Source: an uncultured Phocaeicola sp.
Lineage (GTDB): Bacteria; Bacteroidota; Bacteroidia; Bacteroidales; Bacteroidaceae
DNA length: 43,821 nt
Reading direction: 5' to 3'
Assembly (NCBI GenBank): GCA_944320885.1
Contig: CALUJE010000024.1
Span: 1 to 43,821 of the forward strand
A program made the position numbers and the translations under genes. The notes under the pieces are model-generated. The model saw only the letters and a list, made by a program, of their open reading frames with translations, was not told the DNA's origin and ran no database searches. This document shows positions 36,020 to 43,748 of this stretch, one piece after another (the first letter of the stretch is position 1; the number at the start of each line of letters is the position of its first letter).

Positions 36020-36048
36020 TTTGTATATCGAAAAAATATATATTTTTG
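36020..36048 (+). promoter_or_regulatory. gdhA: Probable gdhA promoter
   Basis: TTTG (36020-36023), 17 bp, then TATTTTTG (36041-36048). Slightly short spacing for the TTTG-N19-TAnnTTTG consensus. The leader would be about 40 nt and contains AAAGGATATTATC, again resembling the array half-site, around 36072-36084. Confidence 0.7.
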
Positions 36049-36092
36049 CATCGTGATAAACTAAAGAGAACAAAGGATATTATCAAAATTGA

Positions 36093-37433
36093 ATGTCTAT
36101 GAATGCAACTAACGTATTAGAGGATTTGAAGAGAAGATTTCCTAATGAACCTGAGTATCATCAGGCTGTGGAAGAAGTTTTAAGTACAATCGAAGAGGAA
36201 TACAACAAACATCCGGAGTTTGATAAGGTGAATCTTATTGAACGCTTGTGTATTCCTGACAGAGTTTACCAGTTCCGTGTTACATGGGTAGATGATCAGG
36301 GCAATGTACGTACAAACATGGGATACCGTGTACAGCATAACAATGCGATTGGTCCGTATAAGGGAGGTATCCGTTTCCACGCTTCTGTAAATCTGGGAAT
36401 CCTTAAATTCCTGGCATTCGAACAGACTTTCAAGAATTCATTGACTACGCTTCCTATGGGTGGCGGCAAGGGAGGTTCTGATTTCTCTCCGCGCGGTAAG
36501 TCAAATGCAGAGGTGATGCGTTTCTGTCAGGCATTTATGCTTGAGTTGTGGCGTCATGTAGGACCGAATACTGATGTTCCTGCCGGTGATATAGGTGTTG
36601 GCGGACGTGAAGTGGGTTACATGTTTGGAATGTACAAGAAACTTTCACATGAGTTTACCGGAACATTTACAGGTAAGGGTATTGAGTTTGGCGGTTCACT
36701 GATTCGCCCAGAGGCTACCGGTTACGGAAATATTTATTTCTTGCAGGAAATGTTGAAAACAAGAGGACTTGATCTTAAAGGTAAGGTTTGCCTGATTTCC
36801 GGTTCTGGAAATGTGGCTCAATATACAGCAGAGAAAGTGCTCGAACTGGGAGGTAAGGTTGTTACCATGTCCGACTCTGACGGATATATCTATGACCCGG
36901 ACGGCATCGACCGCGAAAAACTGGACTATATCATGGAACTGAAAAACCTGTATCGTGGACGTATTCGTGAATATGCAGAAAAATATGGCTGCAAATATGT
37001 TCCGGGTGCAAAACCATGGGGAGAGAAAGGAGATATCGCACTTCCGTCAGCAACACAGAATGAAATCAACGGAGATCATGCCCGTCAGCTGGTGGCAAAC
37101 GGTGTGATTGCTGTTTCAGAAGGTGCAAACATGCCTTCAACACCTGAGGCTATCCGTGTGTTCCAGGAAGCCAAGATTCTTTATGCTCCGGGTAAGGCTG
37201 CCAATGCAGGAGGTGTTTCTGTTTCCGGATTGGAAATGACACAGAATGCAATCAAGTTGAGCTGGACAAAAGAAGAAGTGGATGAACGCTTGAAGAGCAT
37301 TATGAAGAATATTCATGAAGCTTGCGTTAAGTACGGAACCGAACCGGATGGCTATGTGAACTATGTTAAGGGAGCTAATGTGGCCGGCTTCATGAAAGTG
37401 GCAAAAGCCATGATGGCGCAAGGTCTAGTATAA
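36093..37433 (+). CDS. gdhA: NADP-type glutamate dehydrogenase
   Basis: A 446-residue hexameric-type glutamate dehydrogenase that interconverts 2-oxoglutarate plus ammonia and glutamate, the main ammonia-assimilation route in Bacteroides. Landmarks are YRVQHNNAIGPYKGGIRFHASVNL, the lysine-containing active-site block TTLPMGGGKGGSDFSPRGKS, GPNTDVPAGDIGVGGREVGYMFG, and the nucleotide-binding VCLISGSGNVAQYTAEKVLELG. The end (NAGGVSVSGLEMTQNA) is typical. It is monocistronic with a strong terminator. Expression of gdhA in Bacteroides is known to respond to nitrogen source, which gives the upstream palindrome array potential meaning. The start at 36093 (MSMNATNV) could also be two codons later. 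Confidence 0.97.
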   Translation: MSMNATNVLEDLKRRFPNEPEYHQAVEEVLSTIEEEYNKHPEFDKVNLIERLCIPDRVYQFRVTWVDDQGNVRTNMGYRVQHNNAIGPYKGGIRFHASVNLGILKFLAFEQTFKNSLTTLPMGGGKGGSDFSPRGKSNAEVMRFCQAFMLELWRHVGPNTDVPAGDIGVGGREVGYMFGMYKKLSHEFTGTFTGKGIEFGGSLIRPEATGYGNIYFLQEMLKTRGLDLKGKVCLISGSGNVAQYTAEKVLELGGKVVTMSDSDGYIYDPDGIDREKLDYIMELKNLYRGRIREYAEKYGCKYVPGAKPWGEKGDIALPSATQNEINGDHARQLVANGVIAVSEGANMPSTPEAIRVFQEAKILYAPGKAANAGGVSVSGLEMTQNAIKLSWTKEEVDERLKSIMKNIHEACVKYGTEPDGYVNYVKGANVAGFMKVAKAMMAQGLV

Positions 37434-37448
37434 AGGCTGGAATATGAC

Positions 37449-37488
37449 GGCTGTTGCCTGAATAAGGCAGCGGCCTCATTTTTCTTTT
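37449..37488 (+). terminator. Terminator after gdhA
   Basis: GGCTGTTGCCT (37449-37459) pairs with AGGCAGCGGCC (37465-37475), 11 bp with two wobbles and a 5-nt loop, followed by a T-rich tail. Confidence 0.9.
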
Positions 37489-37521
37489 GATAAAAATAGA
37501 GAAGTCGATAAATGGGTTTAT

Positions 37522-37566
37522 AGAAAAAGCCTCCGGAAGAACTGATAAGGAACTTTCGGAGGCTTT
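37522..37566 (-). terminator. efp: Terminator after efp
   Basis: AAAGCCTCCG at 37526-37535 and CGGAGGCTTT at 37557-37566 form a 10-bp perfect stem, extended by further pairs towards the loop. On the minus strand a T tract follows. It lies about 35 nt from the convergent gdhA terminator. Confidence 0.9.
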
Positions 37567-37588
37567 CGTTTGTATATGTAAATAAGTC

Positions 37589-38155
37589 TTATGCTTTTAC
37601 GCGGCCAACGTATGAACCGTCACGGGTATCAACTTCGATGATTTCGTCTTGGTTGATGAACAAAGGAACACGTACGGTAGCTCCTGTTTCAAGAGTTGCA
37701 GGTTTGGTTGCGTTGGTTGCAGTATCACCTTTCAGTCCCGGTTCTGTATAAGTAATCTTCAGTTGAACCTTAACAGGGAGTTCTGCAAACAGAATAGTGT
37801 CAGTTGAAGCGTCAGATACAACATCGATAACCATTTCTTCCTTCAGGAAGTCTACTCCTTCAATCAGGTCGTGAGCGATAGGTACCTGCTCGTAAGTTTC
37901 CTGATTCATGAAGATATAATCTTCACCTTCTTTATAAAGGTATTGGTAAGGACGGCGTTCTACGCGTACGTCTTCAAGTTTTTCACCGATGTTGAAACGG
38001 CGCTCCAATACGTATCCGTCAACAACGTCTTTCAGTTTTGTACGCATGAAAGTGTTTCCTTTTCCTGGTTTTACATGAAGGAAGTCAATGCAAAAATAAA
38101 GCTTTCCGTCCATACGGATAGCTGTTCCGATTTTAATGTCTTGAGCGTTAATCAT
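37589..38155 (-). CDS. efp: Translation elongation factor P
   Basis: A 188-residue EF-P, which relieves ribosome stalling at polyproline. Three domains: KOW-like N domain, OB domain and C-terminal OB domain ending EIIEVDTRDGSYVGRVKA. The functional loop reads VKPGKGNTF with Lys32 at the tip, the position that is beta-lysylated in E. coli; no modification enzyme is encoded in the window. The gene is monocistronic, divergent from rpmH. Confidence 0.97.
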   Translation of the reverse strand: MINAQDIKIGTAIRMDGKLYFCIDFLHVKPGKGNTFMRTKLKDVVDGYVLERRFNIGEKLEDVRVERRPYQYLYKEGEDYIFMNQETYEQVPIAHDLIEGVDFLKEEMVIDVVSDASTDTILFAELPVKVQLKITYTEPGLKGDTATNATKPATLETGATVRVPLFINQDEIIEVDTRDGSYVGRVKA

Positions 38156-38224
38156 ACTTAATTCAGTTATATATTTGTTCGATTATTTCCTGAGCTGTGT
38201 TATGAACACGAATTTTTTCGTTTG

Positions 38225-38256
38225 CAAAAGTAAGCTAAATCAATAAAAAGCGCAAA
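38225..38256 (-). promoter_or_regulatory. efp: efp promoter
   Basis: On the minus strand TTTG (38256-38253), 20 bp, then TACTTTTG (38232-38225): both boxes near consensus. The leader is about 70 nt. It is back to back with the rpmH promoter, only about 27 bp between the outer edges. Confidence 0.8.
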
Positions 38257-38282
38257 AGATTTGAGCAAAAATGAATTATCTC

Positions 38283-38313
38283 TTGGTTAATTTAAAAAAA
38301 GTATCTATTTTTG
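38283..38313 (+). promoter_or_regulatory. rpmH: rpmH promoter
   Basis: TTG (38283-38285), 20 bp, then TATTTTTG (38306-38313). It gives a leader of about 45 nt to the rpmH ATG. Confidence 0.75.
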
Positions 38314-38362
38314 CACCCCGAATCCCGATGTTTTTGAATAATAACGTAAAAAGTATATAGCA

Positions 38363-38518
38363 ATGAAAAGAACATTTCAACCTTCTAACAGAAAAAGAAA
38401 AAACAAACACGGTTTCCGTGAGAGAATGGCTACAGCCAATGGTCGTCGCGTATTAGCAGCACGTCGTGCTAAAGGACGCAAGAAATTAACCGTTTCTGAT
38501 GAATATAACGGTAAATAA
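38363..38518 (+). CDS. rpmH: 50S ribosomal protein L34
   Basis: A 51-residue, highly basic protein starting [20 protein letters not shown] and continuing [21 protein letters not shown], the signature of L34 from the large ribosomal subunit. The C-terminal extension [10 protein letters not shown] is typical of Bacteroidetes. It is not beside rnpA or dnaA as in many bacteria; here it is a single gene divergent from efp with its own promoter and terminator. Confidence 0.98.
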   Translation: MKRTFQPSNRKRKNKHGFRERMATANGRRVLAARRAKGRKKLTVSDEYNGK

Positions 38519-38548
38519 GTAGAAATACAATATTTATACAGGTAAAGA

Positions 38549-38584
38549 AGGGTGTCTTGGTTAGTTCCAAGATACTCTTTTTAT
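38549..38584 (+). terminator. Terminator after rpmH
   Basis: AGGGTGTCTTGG (38549-38560) pairs with CCAAGATACTCT (38567-38578), 12 bp with two wobbles and a 6-nt loop, followed by a T tract. Confidence 0.9.
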
Positions 38585-38683
38585 TTAGTATACGGTCCTT
38601 ATGGCGGCCGACATGCAAAGATGTGTATGTGATAACTTCTGCAAAAAAGCCTTGCTTATACCTGTGCTTCTGTTTTTTTGTTT

Positions 38684-38691
38684 TATATTTG
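38684..38691 (+). promoter_or_regulatory. Probable promoter of PASTA-rluD-ddl, -7 box
   Basis: TATATTTG, exact to the -7 consensus, 25 nt upstream of the ATG at 38717. No strong -33 box. Confidence 0.65.
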
Positions 38692-38716
38692 CTTTTAAAT
38701 TATAAAATAAGGTATT

Positions 38717-39373
38717 ATGACATTCAAGGAATTCTTTTCTTTCAAGAAAAATAAAATGTTCTGGTTGAATATCATCGGGATGTTTGTTTTTGTGCTGATA
38801 GTAGTTTTTATTGCACTGAAAGGAATTGATATATATACACGGCATGGTGAAAGTATCAATGTGCCGAATGTGCAGGGAATGTCTGCAGAGAAGGCTATGC
38901 AAACTTTAAAGTTGAGCCATCTGGATGCGGCAGTGGTAGATTCCTGCTATGTTCCGAATACTCCGTCGGGAGTTGTTGTTGACCAGCAACCGCTTGCCGG
39001 AGCCAGAGTAAAACAGGGAAGACAGGTCTACCTGACAATTTGTACGAATAAGACACCGATGCGTACGATTCCGGATGTGATAGACAACTGTTCTTTGCGT
39101 GAAGCGCAGGCAAGAATGCTGGCTGCCGGCTTTAAGCTTACGGAAAACGATTATATCTCAGGTGAAAAAGACTGGGTTTACGGAGTCCGTTATAATGGAC
39201 GTAATCTTGCTCCGGAAGCAAAAGTTCCGATAGGAGCAACTTTGACTCTGGTTGTAGGAAGTGATAACATTATGCCTGTAGACTCATTATATAATGGTGA
39301 GGAGATAGATAATGCTGATAACACTTCTGCAGACGGAAGCGGACAGACAAATCCGGATGAATCTTGGTTTTAA
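38717..39373 (+). CDS. Membrane-anchored PASTA-domain protein
   Basis: A 218-residue protein with a short cytoplasmic N terminus, one transmembrane helix (about residues 15-35) and an extracytoplasmic part with at least two PASTA domains: INVPNVQGMSAEKAMQTLKLSHL at about 47-113, and TIPDVIDNCSLREAQARMLAAGFKL from about 117. An acidic C-terminal tail follows. PASTA domains bind peptidoglycan fragments or uncrosslinked lipid II in PBPs and Ser/Thr kinases; here there is neither a kinase nor a PBP domain. It lies 4 nt before rluD and upstream of ddl, which fits a role in cell-wall synthesis or sensing. Confidence 0.92.
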   Translation: MTFKEFFSFKKNKMFWLNIIGMFVFVLIVVFIALKGIDIYTRHGESINVPNVQGMSAEKAMQTLKLSHLDAAVVDSCYVPNTPSGVVVDQQPLAGARVKQGRQVYLTICTNKTPMRTIPDVIDNCSLREAQARMLAAGFKLTENDYISGEKDWVYGVRYNGRNLAPEAKVPIGATLTLVVGSDNIMPVDSLYNGEEIDNADNTSADGSGQTNPDESWF

Positions 39374-39377
39374 TACT

Positions 39378-40445
39378 ATGACTGAAGAATATTTTGATGA
39401 ATTGGAAGACTCGTTGGACGACATAGAGCCAGTGGCAGAGAGTCAGGACTTATATGAACATTTTCGTGTTGTGGTAGACAAAGGGCAGTCGCCTGTTCGT
39501 GTTGACAAATACCTGTTTGAACGATTGGTCAATGCATCACGCAATCGTATACAGAAAGCTGCCGATGGCGGATTTATCATGGCTAATGGTAAACCGGTGA
39601 AAAGCAGCTATAAGGTAAAGCCTTGTGACGTGTTGACTGTTATGATGGACAGACCACGTTATAACAATGATATCATACCCGAAGATATACCCTTAAATGT
39701 AGTTTATGAAGACGAAGACGTGCTGGTTATAAACAAGCCGGCAGGATTGGTGGTGCATCCCGGATGCGGCAATTATCACGGTACTTTGGTCAATGCCATA
39801 GCGTGGCATCTGCGTGATAATCCGAAATATGATCCGAATGACCCGCAGGTAGGACTGGTACATCGTATCGATAAGGATACGTCCGGACTGTTGGTTGTAG
39901 CCAAGACTCCGGATGCGAAGACTCATTTGGGACTTCAGTTTTACAATAAAACAACACAGCGGAAATATAATGCTCTGGTATGGGGAACTTTGGAAAATGA
40001 CAATGGGCGCATTGAGGGGAATATAACCCGCAATCCAAAAGACAGAATGCAGATGATGGTATCACCGGATCCGGAGATAGGCAAGCATGCTGTGACTCAT
40101 TATCACGTATTGGAACGTTTGGGCTATGTAACGTTTGTAGAGTGTGTGCTTGAGACTGGACGCACTCACCAGATTCGTGTCCATATGAAGCATATCGGAC
40201 ATCCCTTGTTTAATGACGAGCGTTACGGAGGAAATGAAATTCTGAAAGGAACTCATTTCAGTAAGTACAAGCAGTTTGTGAATAATTGCTTTGAAATTTG
40301 TCCTCGCCAGGCCTTGCATGCCAAGACTTTGGGCTTCGTGCATCCCCGTACCGGTGAAAACATGTTTTTCACGTCTGAACTGCCCGAAGATATGGTAAGC
40401 CTGTTGGATAAATGGAGAAGTTATATCAGTAATCGTGAGGTTTAA
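39378..40445 (+). CDS. rluD: RluD-family 23S rRNA pseudouridine synthase
   Basis: A 355-residue pseudouridine synthase. An N-terminal S4 RNA-binding domain (VRVDKYLFERLVNASRNRIQKAADGGFIMANGKPVKSSYKV) precedes the catalytic domain with VVHPGCGNYHGTLVNAI and the active-site motif HRIDKDTSGLLVVAKT, followed by GRTHQIRVHMKHIGHPLFNDERYGG. This is the RluA/RluC/RluD family; which uridine is modified is inferred. The frame is open from 39312, but the ATG at 39378 (MTEEYFDELEDS), 4 nt after the PASTA gene, is the better start since the longer one would overlap that gene by 62 nt. The acidic leader is usual in Bacteroidetes. Confidence 0.93.
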   Translation: MTEEYFDELEDSLDDIEPVAESQDLYEHFRVVVDKGQSPVRVDKYLFERLVNASRNRIQKAADGGFIMANGKPVKSSYKVKPCDVLTVMMDRPRYNNDIIPEDIPLNVVYEDEDVLVINKPAGLVVHPGCGNYHGTLVNAIAWHLRDNPKYDPNDPQVGLVHRIDKDTSGLLVVAKTPDAKTHLGLQFYNKTTQRKYNALVWGTLENDNGRIEGNITRNPKDRMQMMVSPDPEIGKHAVTHYHVLERLGYVTFVECVLETGRTHQIRVHMKHIGHPLFNDERYGGNEILKGTHFSKYKQFVNNCFEICPRQALHAKTLGFVHPRTGENMFFTSELPEDMVSLLDKWRSYISNREV

Positions 40446-40465
40446 GTATTTTCAATAAATATATT

Positions 40466-41449
40466 ATGAAACGTATTATTGCAATTGTTGCAGGTGGGGA
40501 TTCGTCTGAACTCCCCGTATCCCTTCGCAGTGCGCAGGGACTTTACTCTTTTATGGATAAAGAAAAATATGAAGTCTATATAGTAGAAATGGAAGGTTTG
40601 CGCTGGGAAGTTGTACTTCCCGATGGAAGTAAGACTCCTATAGATCGTAATGATTTCAGTTTCTGCCAGAACAATGTTAAAACCAAATTTGACTTTGCTT
40701 ATATAACCATTCACGGAACTCCCGGTGAAAACGGTATTTTGCAGGGATATCTTGATTTGCTTCATATACCTTATTCTACATGTGATGTGTTGGCTTCGTC
40801 AATGACTTTCAATAAATTTGTCTTGAATCATTATCTGAAAGGTTTCGGTATCCGTATTTCTGAATCTTTGCTGGTGCGTGCCGGATTTGAGATAACAGAC
40901 CAGGATGTGATAGAAAAAATCGGTTTGCCCTGTTTTATCAAACCTAATGAAGGAGGTTCCAGTTTTGGTGTAACCAAGGTAAAAACAGCAGAGCAGATAC
41001 AGCCGGCTATCCGGAAAGCTTTGGAAGAATCGCCCGAAGTAATGATTGAGGCATTCATGGACGGAACTGAAATTACGTGCGGATGTTATAAGACAAAAGA
41101 CAAGGAAGTCGTATTCCCTATAACTGAAGTCGTATCGAAAAATGAGTTCTTTGACTACAATGCCAAGTATAACGGCGAGTCACAGGAAATAACTCCAGCC
41201 CGTCTGAGCGAAGATATGACGGAACGTGTTAAACTGTTGACTTCGGCCATTTATGATATCTTGGGTTGCGAGGGTATTATCCGGGTTGATTATATCATTA
41301 CCAAGGATGAAAAGATTAATCTGTTGGAAATAAACACTACACCGGGAATGACCGAAACCAGCTTCATTCCGCAGCAGGTTCGTGCCGCAGGCCTGGAAAT
41401 GAAGGATGTTTTGACCGATATTATTGAGAATAAATTCAAAACTGTTTAA
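40466..41449 (+). CDS. ddl: D-alanine--D-alanine ligase
   Basis: A 327-residue ATP-grasp enzyme making the D-Ala-D-Ala dipeptide for peptidoglycan. Landmarks are IAIVAGGDSSELPVSLRSAQGLY at the N-terminal domain, ITIHGTPGENGILQGYLDLLHIPYSTCDVLASSMTFNK, PCFIKPNEGGSSFGVTKV for ATP binding, and LLEINTTPGMTETSFIPQQVRAAG at the C-terminal metal and dipeptide site. The common HGxxGEDG block reads HGTPGENG here. It is third in PASTA-rluD-ddl, 20 nt after rluD. Confidence 0.97.
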   Translation: MKRIIAIVAGGDSSELPVSLRSAQGLYSFMDKEKYEVYIVEMEGLRWEVVLPDGSKTPIDRNDFSFCQNNVKTKFDFAYITIHGTPGENGILQGYLDLLHIPYSTCDVLASSMTFNKFVLNHYLKGFGIRISESLLVRAGFEITDQDVIEKIGLPCFIKPNEGGSSFGVTKVKTAEQIQPAIRKALEESPEVMIEAFMDGTEITCGCYKTKDKEVVFPITEVVSKNEFFDYNAKYNGESQEITPARLSEDMTERVKLLTSAIYDILGCEGIIRVDYIITKDEKINLLEINTTPGMTETSFIPQQVRAAGLEMKDVLTDIIENKFKTV

Positions 41450-41476
41450 TTTTATAATTAATAACATACAAATCAA

Positions 41477-41508
41477 TTTGTCGATAACAAAAAGATTTAC
41501 GTAATTTG
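41477..41508 (+). promoter_or_regulatory. Possible promoter of the acyltransferase gene
   Basis: TTTG (41477-41480), 20 bp, then GTAATTTG (41501-41508), with one mismatch in the -7 box. The leader would be about 95 nt and contains a 15-codon ORF at 41527-41574 whose composition does not suggest amino-acid attenuation. Confidence 0.55.
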
Positions 41509-41610
41509 CATTGTACTTGTAGCATTATGAAACGTATGGTTCTTTTGGTAACTGGAAAAAGAAGTGCTGAATGAACATATTGTTTAAATGCTTGCTAAAA
41601 TTTATAGATT

Positions 41611-42777
41611 ATGAATATTCCTGCTGAATTTGACGAAATTCGTCCTTACACACCGGAAGAGCTTCCACAAGTGTTTGAGGAGTTGATTGCCGATCCCGCG
41701 TTTCAAATGGTTGTCAGCCATGTGTATCCGGATATACCGTTTGATATGATTGCTGCAAAGATGCGGAAATGTAAGACTAATTTAGATTTTCAGATGGCTT
41801 TTGGCTATGAAGTAGCAAAGAAAGTTGCCAAAACTCATTGTAGCAGTGTAACGATAGACTGTTCGTCAATTCCCGACAGAAGTTTGTCATATACCTATGT
41901 TTCCAATCATCGTGATATCGTGCTTGATGCAGCCTTCTTGTCAATGTTGCTGATAGACAATGGAATGAATACGGTTGAGATAGCCATTGGTGATAATCTG
42001 CTGATTTATCCCTGGATAAAGAAACTGGTACGTATCAATAAATCATTTATTGTACAGAGAGCATTGACCATGCATCAGATGCTTGAATCATCCAGAAGAA
42101 TGTCCCGCTATATCCATTATGCAATATCAGAGAAGCATGAGAATGTATGGATTGCCCAGCGTGAAGGACGTGCGAAAGATTCAAACGACCGTACGCAAGA
42201 CAGTGTGCTTAAGATGATGGCTATGGGAGGAAGCGGTTCCTTCATTGAGAACCTGAAACAGCTGCATATCATACCTGTATCTATATCTTATGAGTATGAT
42301 CCTTGTGATTATTTGAAAGCACAGGAGTTTCAGTTGAAGCGTGATAATCCGGAATACAAGAAGACTCCACAAGATGACCTGGTTAATATGCATACCGGAC
42401 TGTTTGGCAATAAGGGACGTGTACATTTCCAGATGGCACCTTATCTGAATGATTATTTGGATACATTGGATCAGAAACGTCCGAGATGTGAACTGTTTGC
42501 AATGGTTTCCAACAAGATTGATAACAGTATACATGCTAATTATCGTTTCTATCCGGGCAATTATGTTGCTTATGACTGGTGGTTGGGCGAGAAGCGTTTT
42601 GCAGGTACTCAGTATACGGAAGAAGATAAGAAGAAATTTGAGGAGTATATTGAAGGACAATTGGCTAAGGTTGAAATACCCAACAAGGATATGGATTTCT
42701 TACTTGACAGAATTCTTGCCATGTATGCCAATCCTCTGATTAATTATCTGAAAACACTTGATAATGAAAATGAGTAA
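41611..42777 (+). CDS. Putative glycerolipid acyltransferase (PlsC/PlsB superfamily)
   Basis: A 388-residue protein with the acyltransferase motifs in order: block I YVSNHRDIVLDAAFLSML (HX4D), block II around NKSFIVQRAL, block III IAQREGRAKDSNDRTQDSVLKMMA (EGR), and block IV LHIIPVSISYEYDP. This matches 1-acyl-sn-glycerol-3-phosphate acyltransferase-like proteins of Bacteroidetes. It is longer than PlsC because of a C-terminal region of about 140 residues (YKKTPQDDLVNMHTGLFGNKGRVHFQMAP...). No transmembrane helix is obvious. It probably acylates a phospholipid or other lipid acceptor; the exact substrate is unknown. It overlaps the NigD-like gene by 14 nt. Confidence 0.87.
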   Translation: MNIPAEFDEIRPYTPEELPQVFEELIADPAFQMVVSHVYPDIPFDMIAAKMRKCKTNLDFQMAFGYEVAKKVAKTHCSSVTIDCSSIPDRSLSYTYVSNHRDIVLDAAFLSMLLIDNGMNTVEIAIGDNLLIYPWIKKLVRINKSFIVQRALTMHQMLESSRRMSRYIHYAISEKHENVWIAQREGRAKDSNDRTQDSVLKMMAMGGSGSFIENLKQLHIIPVSISYEYDPCDYLKAQEFQLKRDNPEYKKTPQDDLVNMHTGLFGNKGRVHFQMAPYLNDYLDTLDQKRPRCELFAMVSNKIDNSIHANYRFYPGNYVAYDWWLGEKRFAGTQYTEEDKKKFEEYIEGQLAKVEIPNKDMDFLLDRILAMYANPLINYLKTLDNENE

Positions 42778-43429
42778 TCTGAAGAGTTTATTCATTTATA
42801 TGCAATTCATCCTTATCACGCTGTTGTTTGTGCAGTGTGATAAGGATGATGATTATATATATCCGTCTGTTTTGACCGATTTCATGGATGTGTATACAAA
42901 CAACGAATCTGTGATTGACAAGATAGGAGTGGATGGGGTAAACGGTACTTTGCATTTGGGCAATCTGGTAAAAGGAACCAATCTGAAGTCGGATACCGTG
43001 TATCGGGCTGTAGGAATGTATTCTCTTCCTGATGCTGAAACAGAAAGTACCTATATATATTCTCTTACCTTGATTTATTCATCATATCCTGTTCCTGCAG
43101 AAGATGCAACGAATTATAAAACAGACCCTCTGGATATCGAGAGTGTTTATCGGGGAGGTGGGTATCTGAATATAGTAGCTTTGCCGTTGGTTCAGGACCG
43201 CAATCTGCATGGTTTTGGTTTTATAGAAAACGGAATTGAGGAAAGAAACGGTAATAAGATACTCAGTGTGACATTGGCTCATAATCAAAACGGTGACCGT
43301 GAATCGTTTCCAAGACGGGTTTATTTGTCCGTACCGTTAGAACGGTATCAGTTACAGAAAGGTGATTCGATTTATTTTCATGCCAATGTATATGATGAAG
43401 GAGTGAAGGTATGGAAAATTGCCTATTAA
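42764..43429 (+). CDS. NigD-like lipoprotein
   Basis: A lipoprotein of about 221 residues. Hydrophobic stretch FILITLLFVQC ends in a lipobox cysteine followed by acidic DKDDDYIYPSVLTDFMDVYT, the usual start of NigD-like proteins in Bacteroides; the second half (LPLVQDRNLHGFGFIENG ... RRVYLSVPLERYQLQKGDSIYFHANVYDEG) also fits. NigD was named from a bacteriocin-immunity context in Prevotella nigrescens, but the function of the family is unproven. The frame is open from a TTG at 42758; the ATG at 42764 is the likelier start and overlaps the preceding gene by 14 nt. No bacteriocin gene is nearby. Confidence 0.85.
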   Translation: MKMSNLKSLFIYMQFILITLLFVQCDKDDDYIYPSVLTDFMDVYTNNESVIDKIGVDGVNGTLHLGNLVKGTNLKSDTVYRAVGMYSLPDAETESTYIYSLTLIYSSYPVPAEDATNYKTDPLDIESVYRGGGYLNIVALPLVQDRNLHGFGFIENGIEERNGNKILSVTLAHNQNGDRESFPRRVYLSVPLERYQLQKGDSIYFHANVYDEGVKVWKIAY

Positions 43430-43519
43430 AAGAATCTTCGGTACGTTGGGATGCGGAATTCCTTTTACCCTTGATATGGATTCCTTATATGTTTTGAAAT
43501 AATGCAGGCTGTAATTTTT
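43430..43519. other. Spacer after the NigD-like gene
   Basis: No gene, no clear terminator. Contains the short palindrome GGAATTCC (43455-43462). The rest of the 319-nt gap to tRNA-Lys is taken by copy B of the dispersed element and a terminator. Confidence 0.4.
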
Positions 43520-43621
43520 AAAATTATGGCCTTCTTTTTTTTATTTATAACTTATGATTTTTCGAATCATAGCCTGTACTTTCCGGAAAGTAGGCCATAA
43601 ATAAAAAATTAATAACTTATG
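43520..43621 (-). repeat. Dispersed palindromic element, copy B
   Basis: Reverse-complement counterpart of 12158-12258. The core hairpin here has the perfect palindrome ACTTTCCGGAAAGT (43578-43591) inside arms TAGCCT/AGGCCA, a second hairpin ATGATTTTTCGAATCAT (43554-43570), and two ATAACTTAT boxes (43547-43555, 43612-43620). On the minus strand it lies 128 nt downstream of tRNA-Lys and has the same orientation relative to that tRNA as copy A has to tRNA-Val. Confidence 0.85.
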
Positions 43622-43706
43622 AATTTTACTAAAGCTGGCCGGAAAGTTTTCTATTCTGACTTTTGCGTCGTTCTTTATCTCGTATGCTGTGTTATTCCCG
43701 TCAGAG

Positions 43707-43745
43707 AAAGAAAAAAGCGACTATCTGTTTGAGATAATCGCTTTG
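43707..43745 (-). terminator. Terminator after tRNA-Lys
   Basis: On the minus strand AAAGCGATTATCT (43744-43732) pairs with AGATAGTCGCTTT (43726-43714) with one wobble, followed by a T tract. It ends the tRNA-Lys transcript. Confidence 0.88.
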
Positions 43746-43748
43746 TTT

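Noticed and set aside
39312..39377. Longer rluD start inside the PASTA gene
   Set aside because: Would overlap the PASTA gene by 62 nt; the ATG at 39378 gives the expected acidic N terminus with a 4-nt gap.
41527..41574. 15-codon leader peptide before the acyltransferase gene
   Set aside because: No run of a single amino acid, no attenuator hairpins; most likely chance.
42758..42763. TTG start for the NigD-like protein
   Set aside because: An ATG six bases downstream gives the same signal peptide and is the more likely start.
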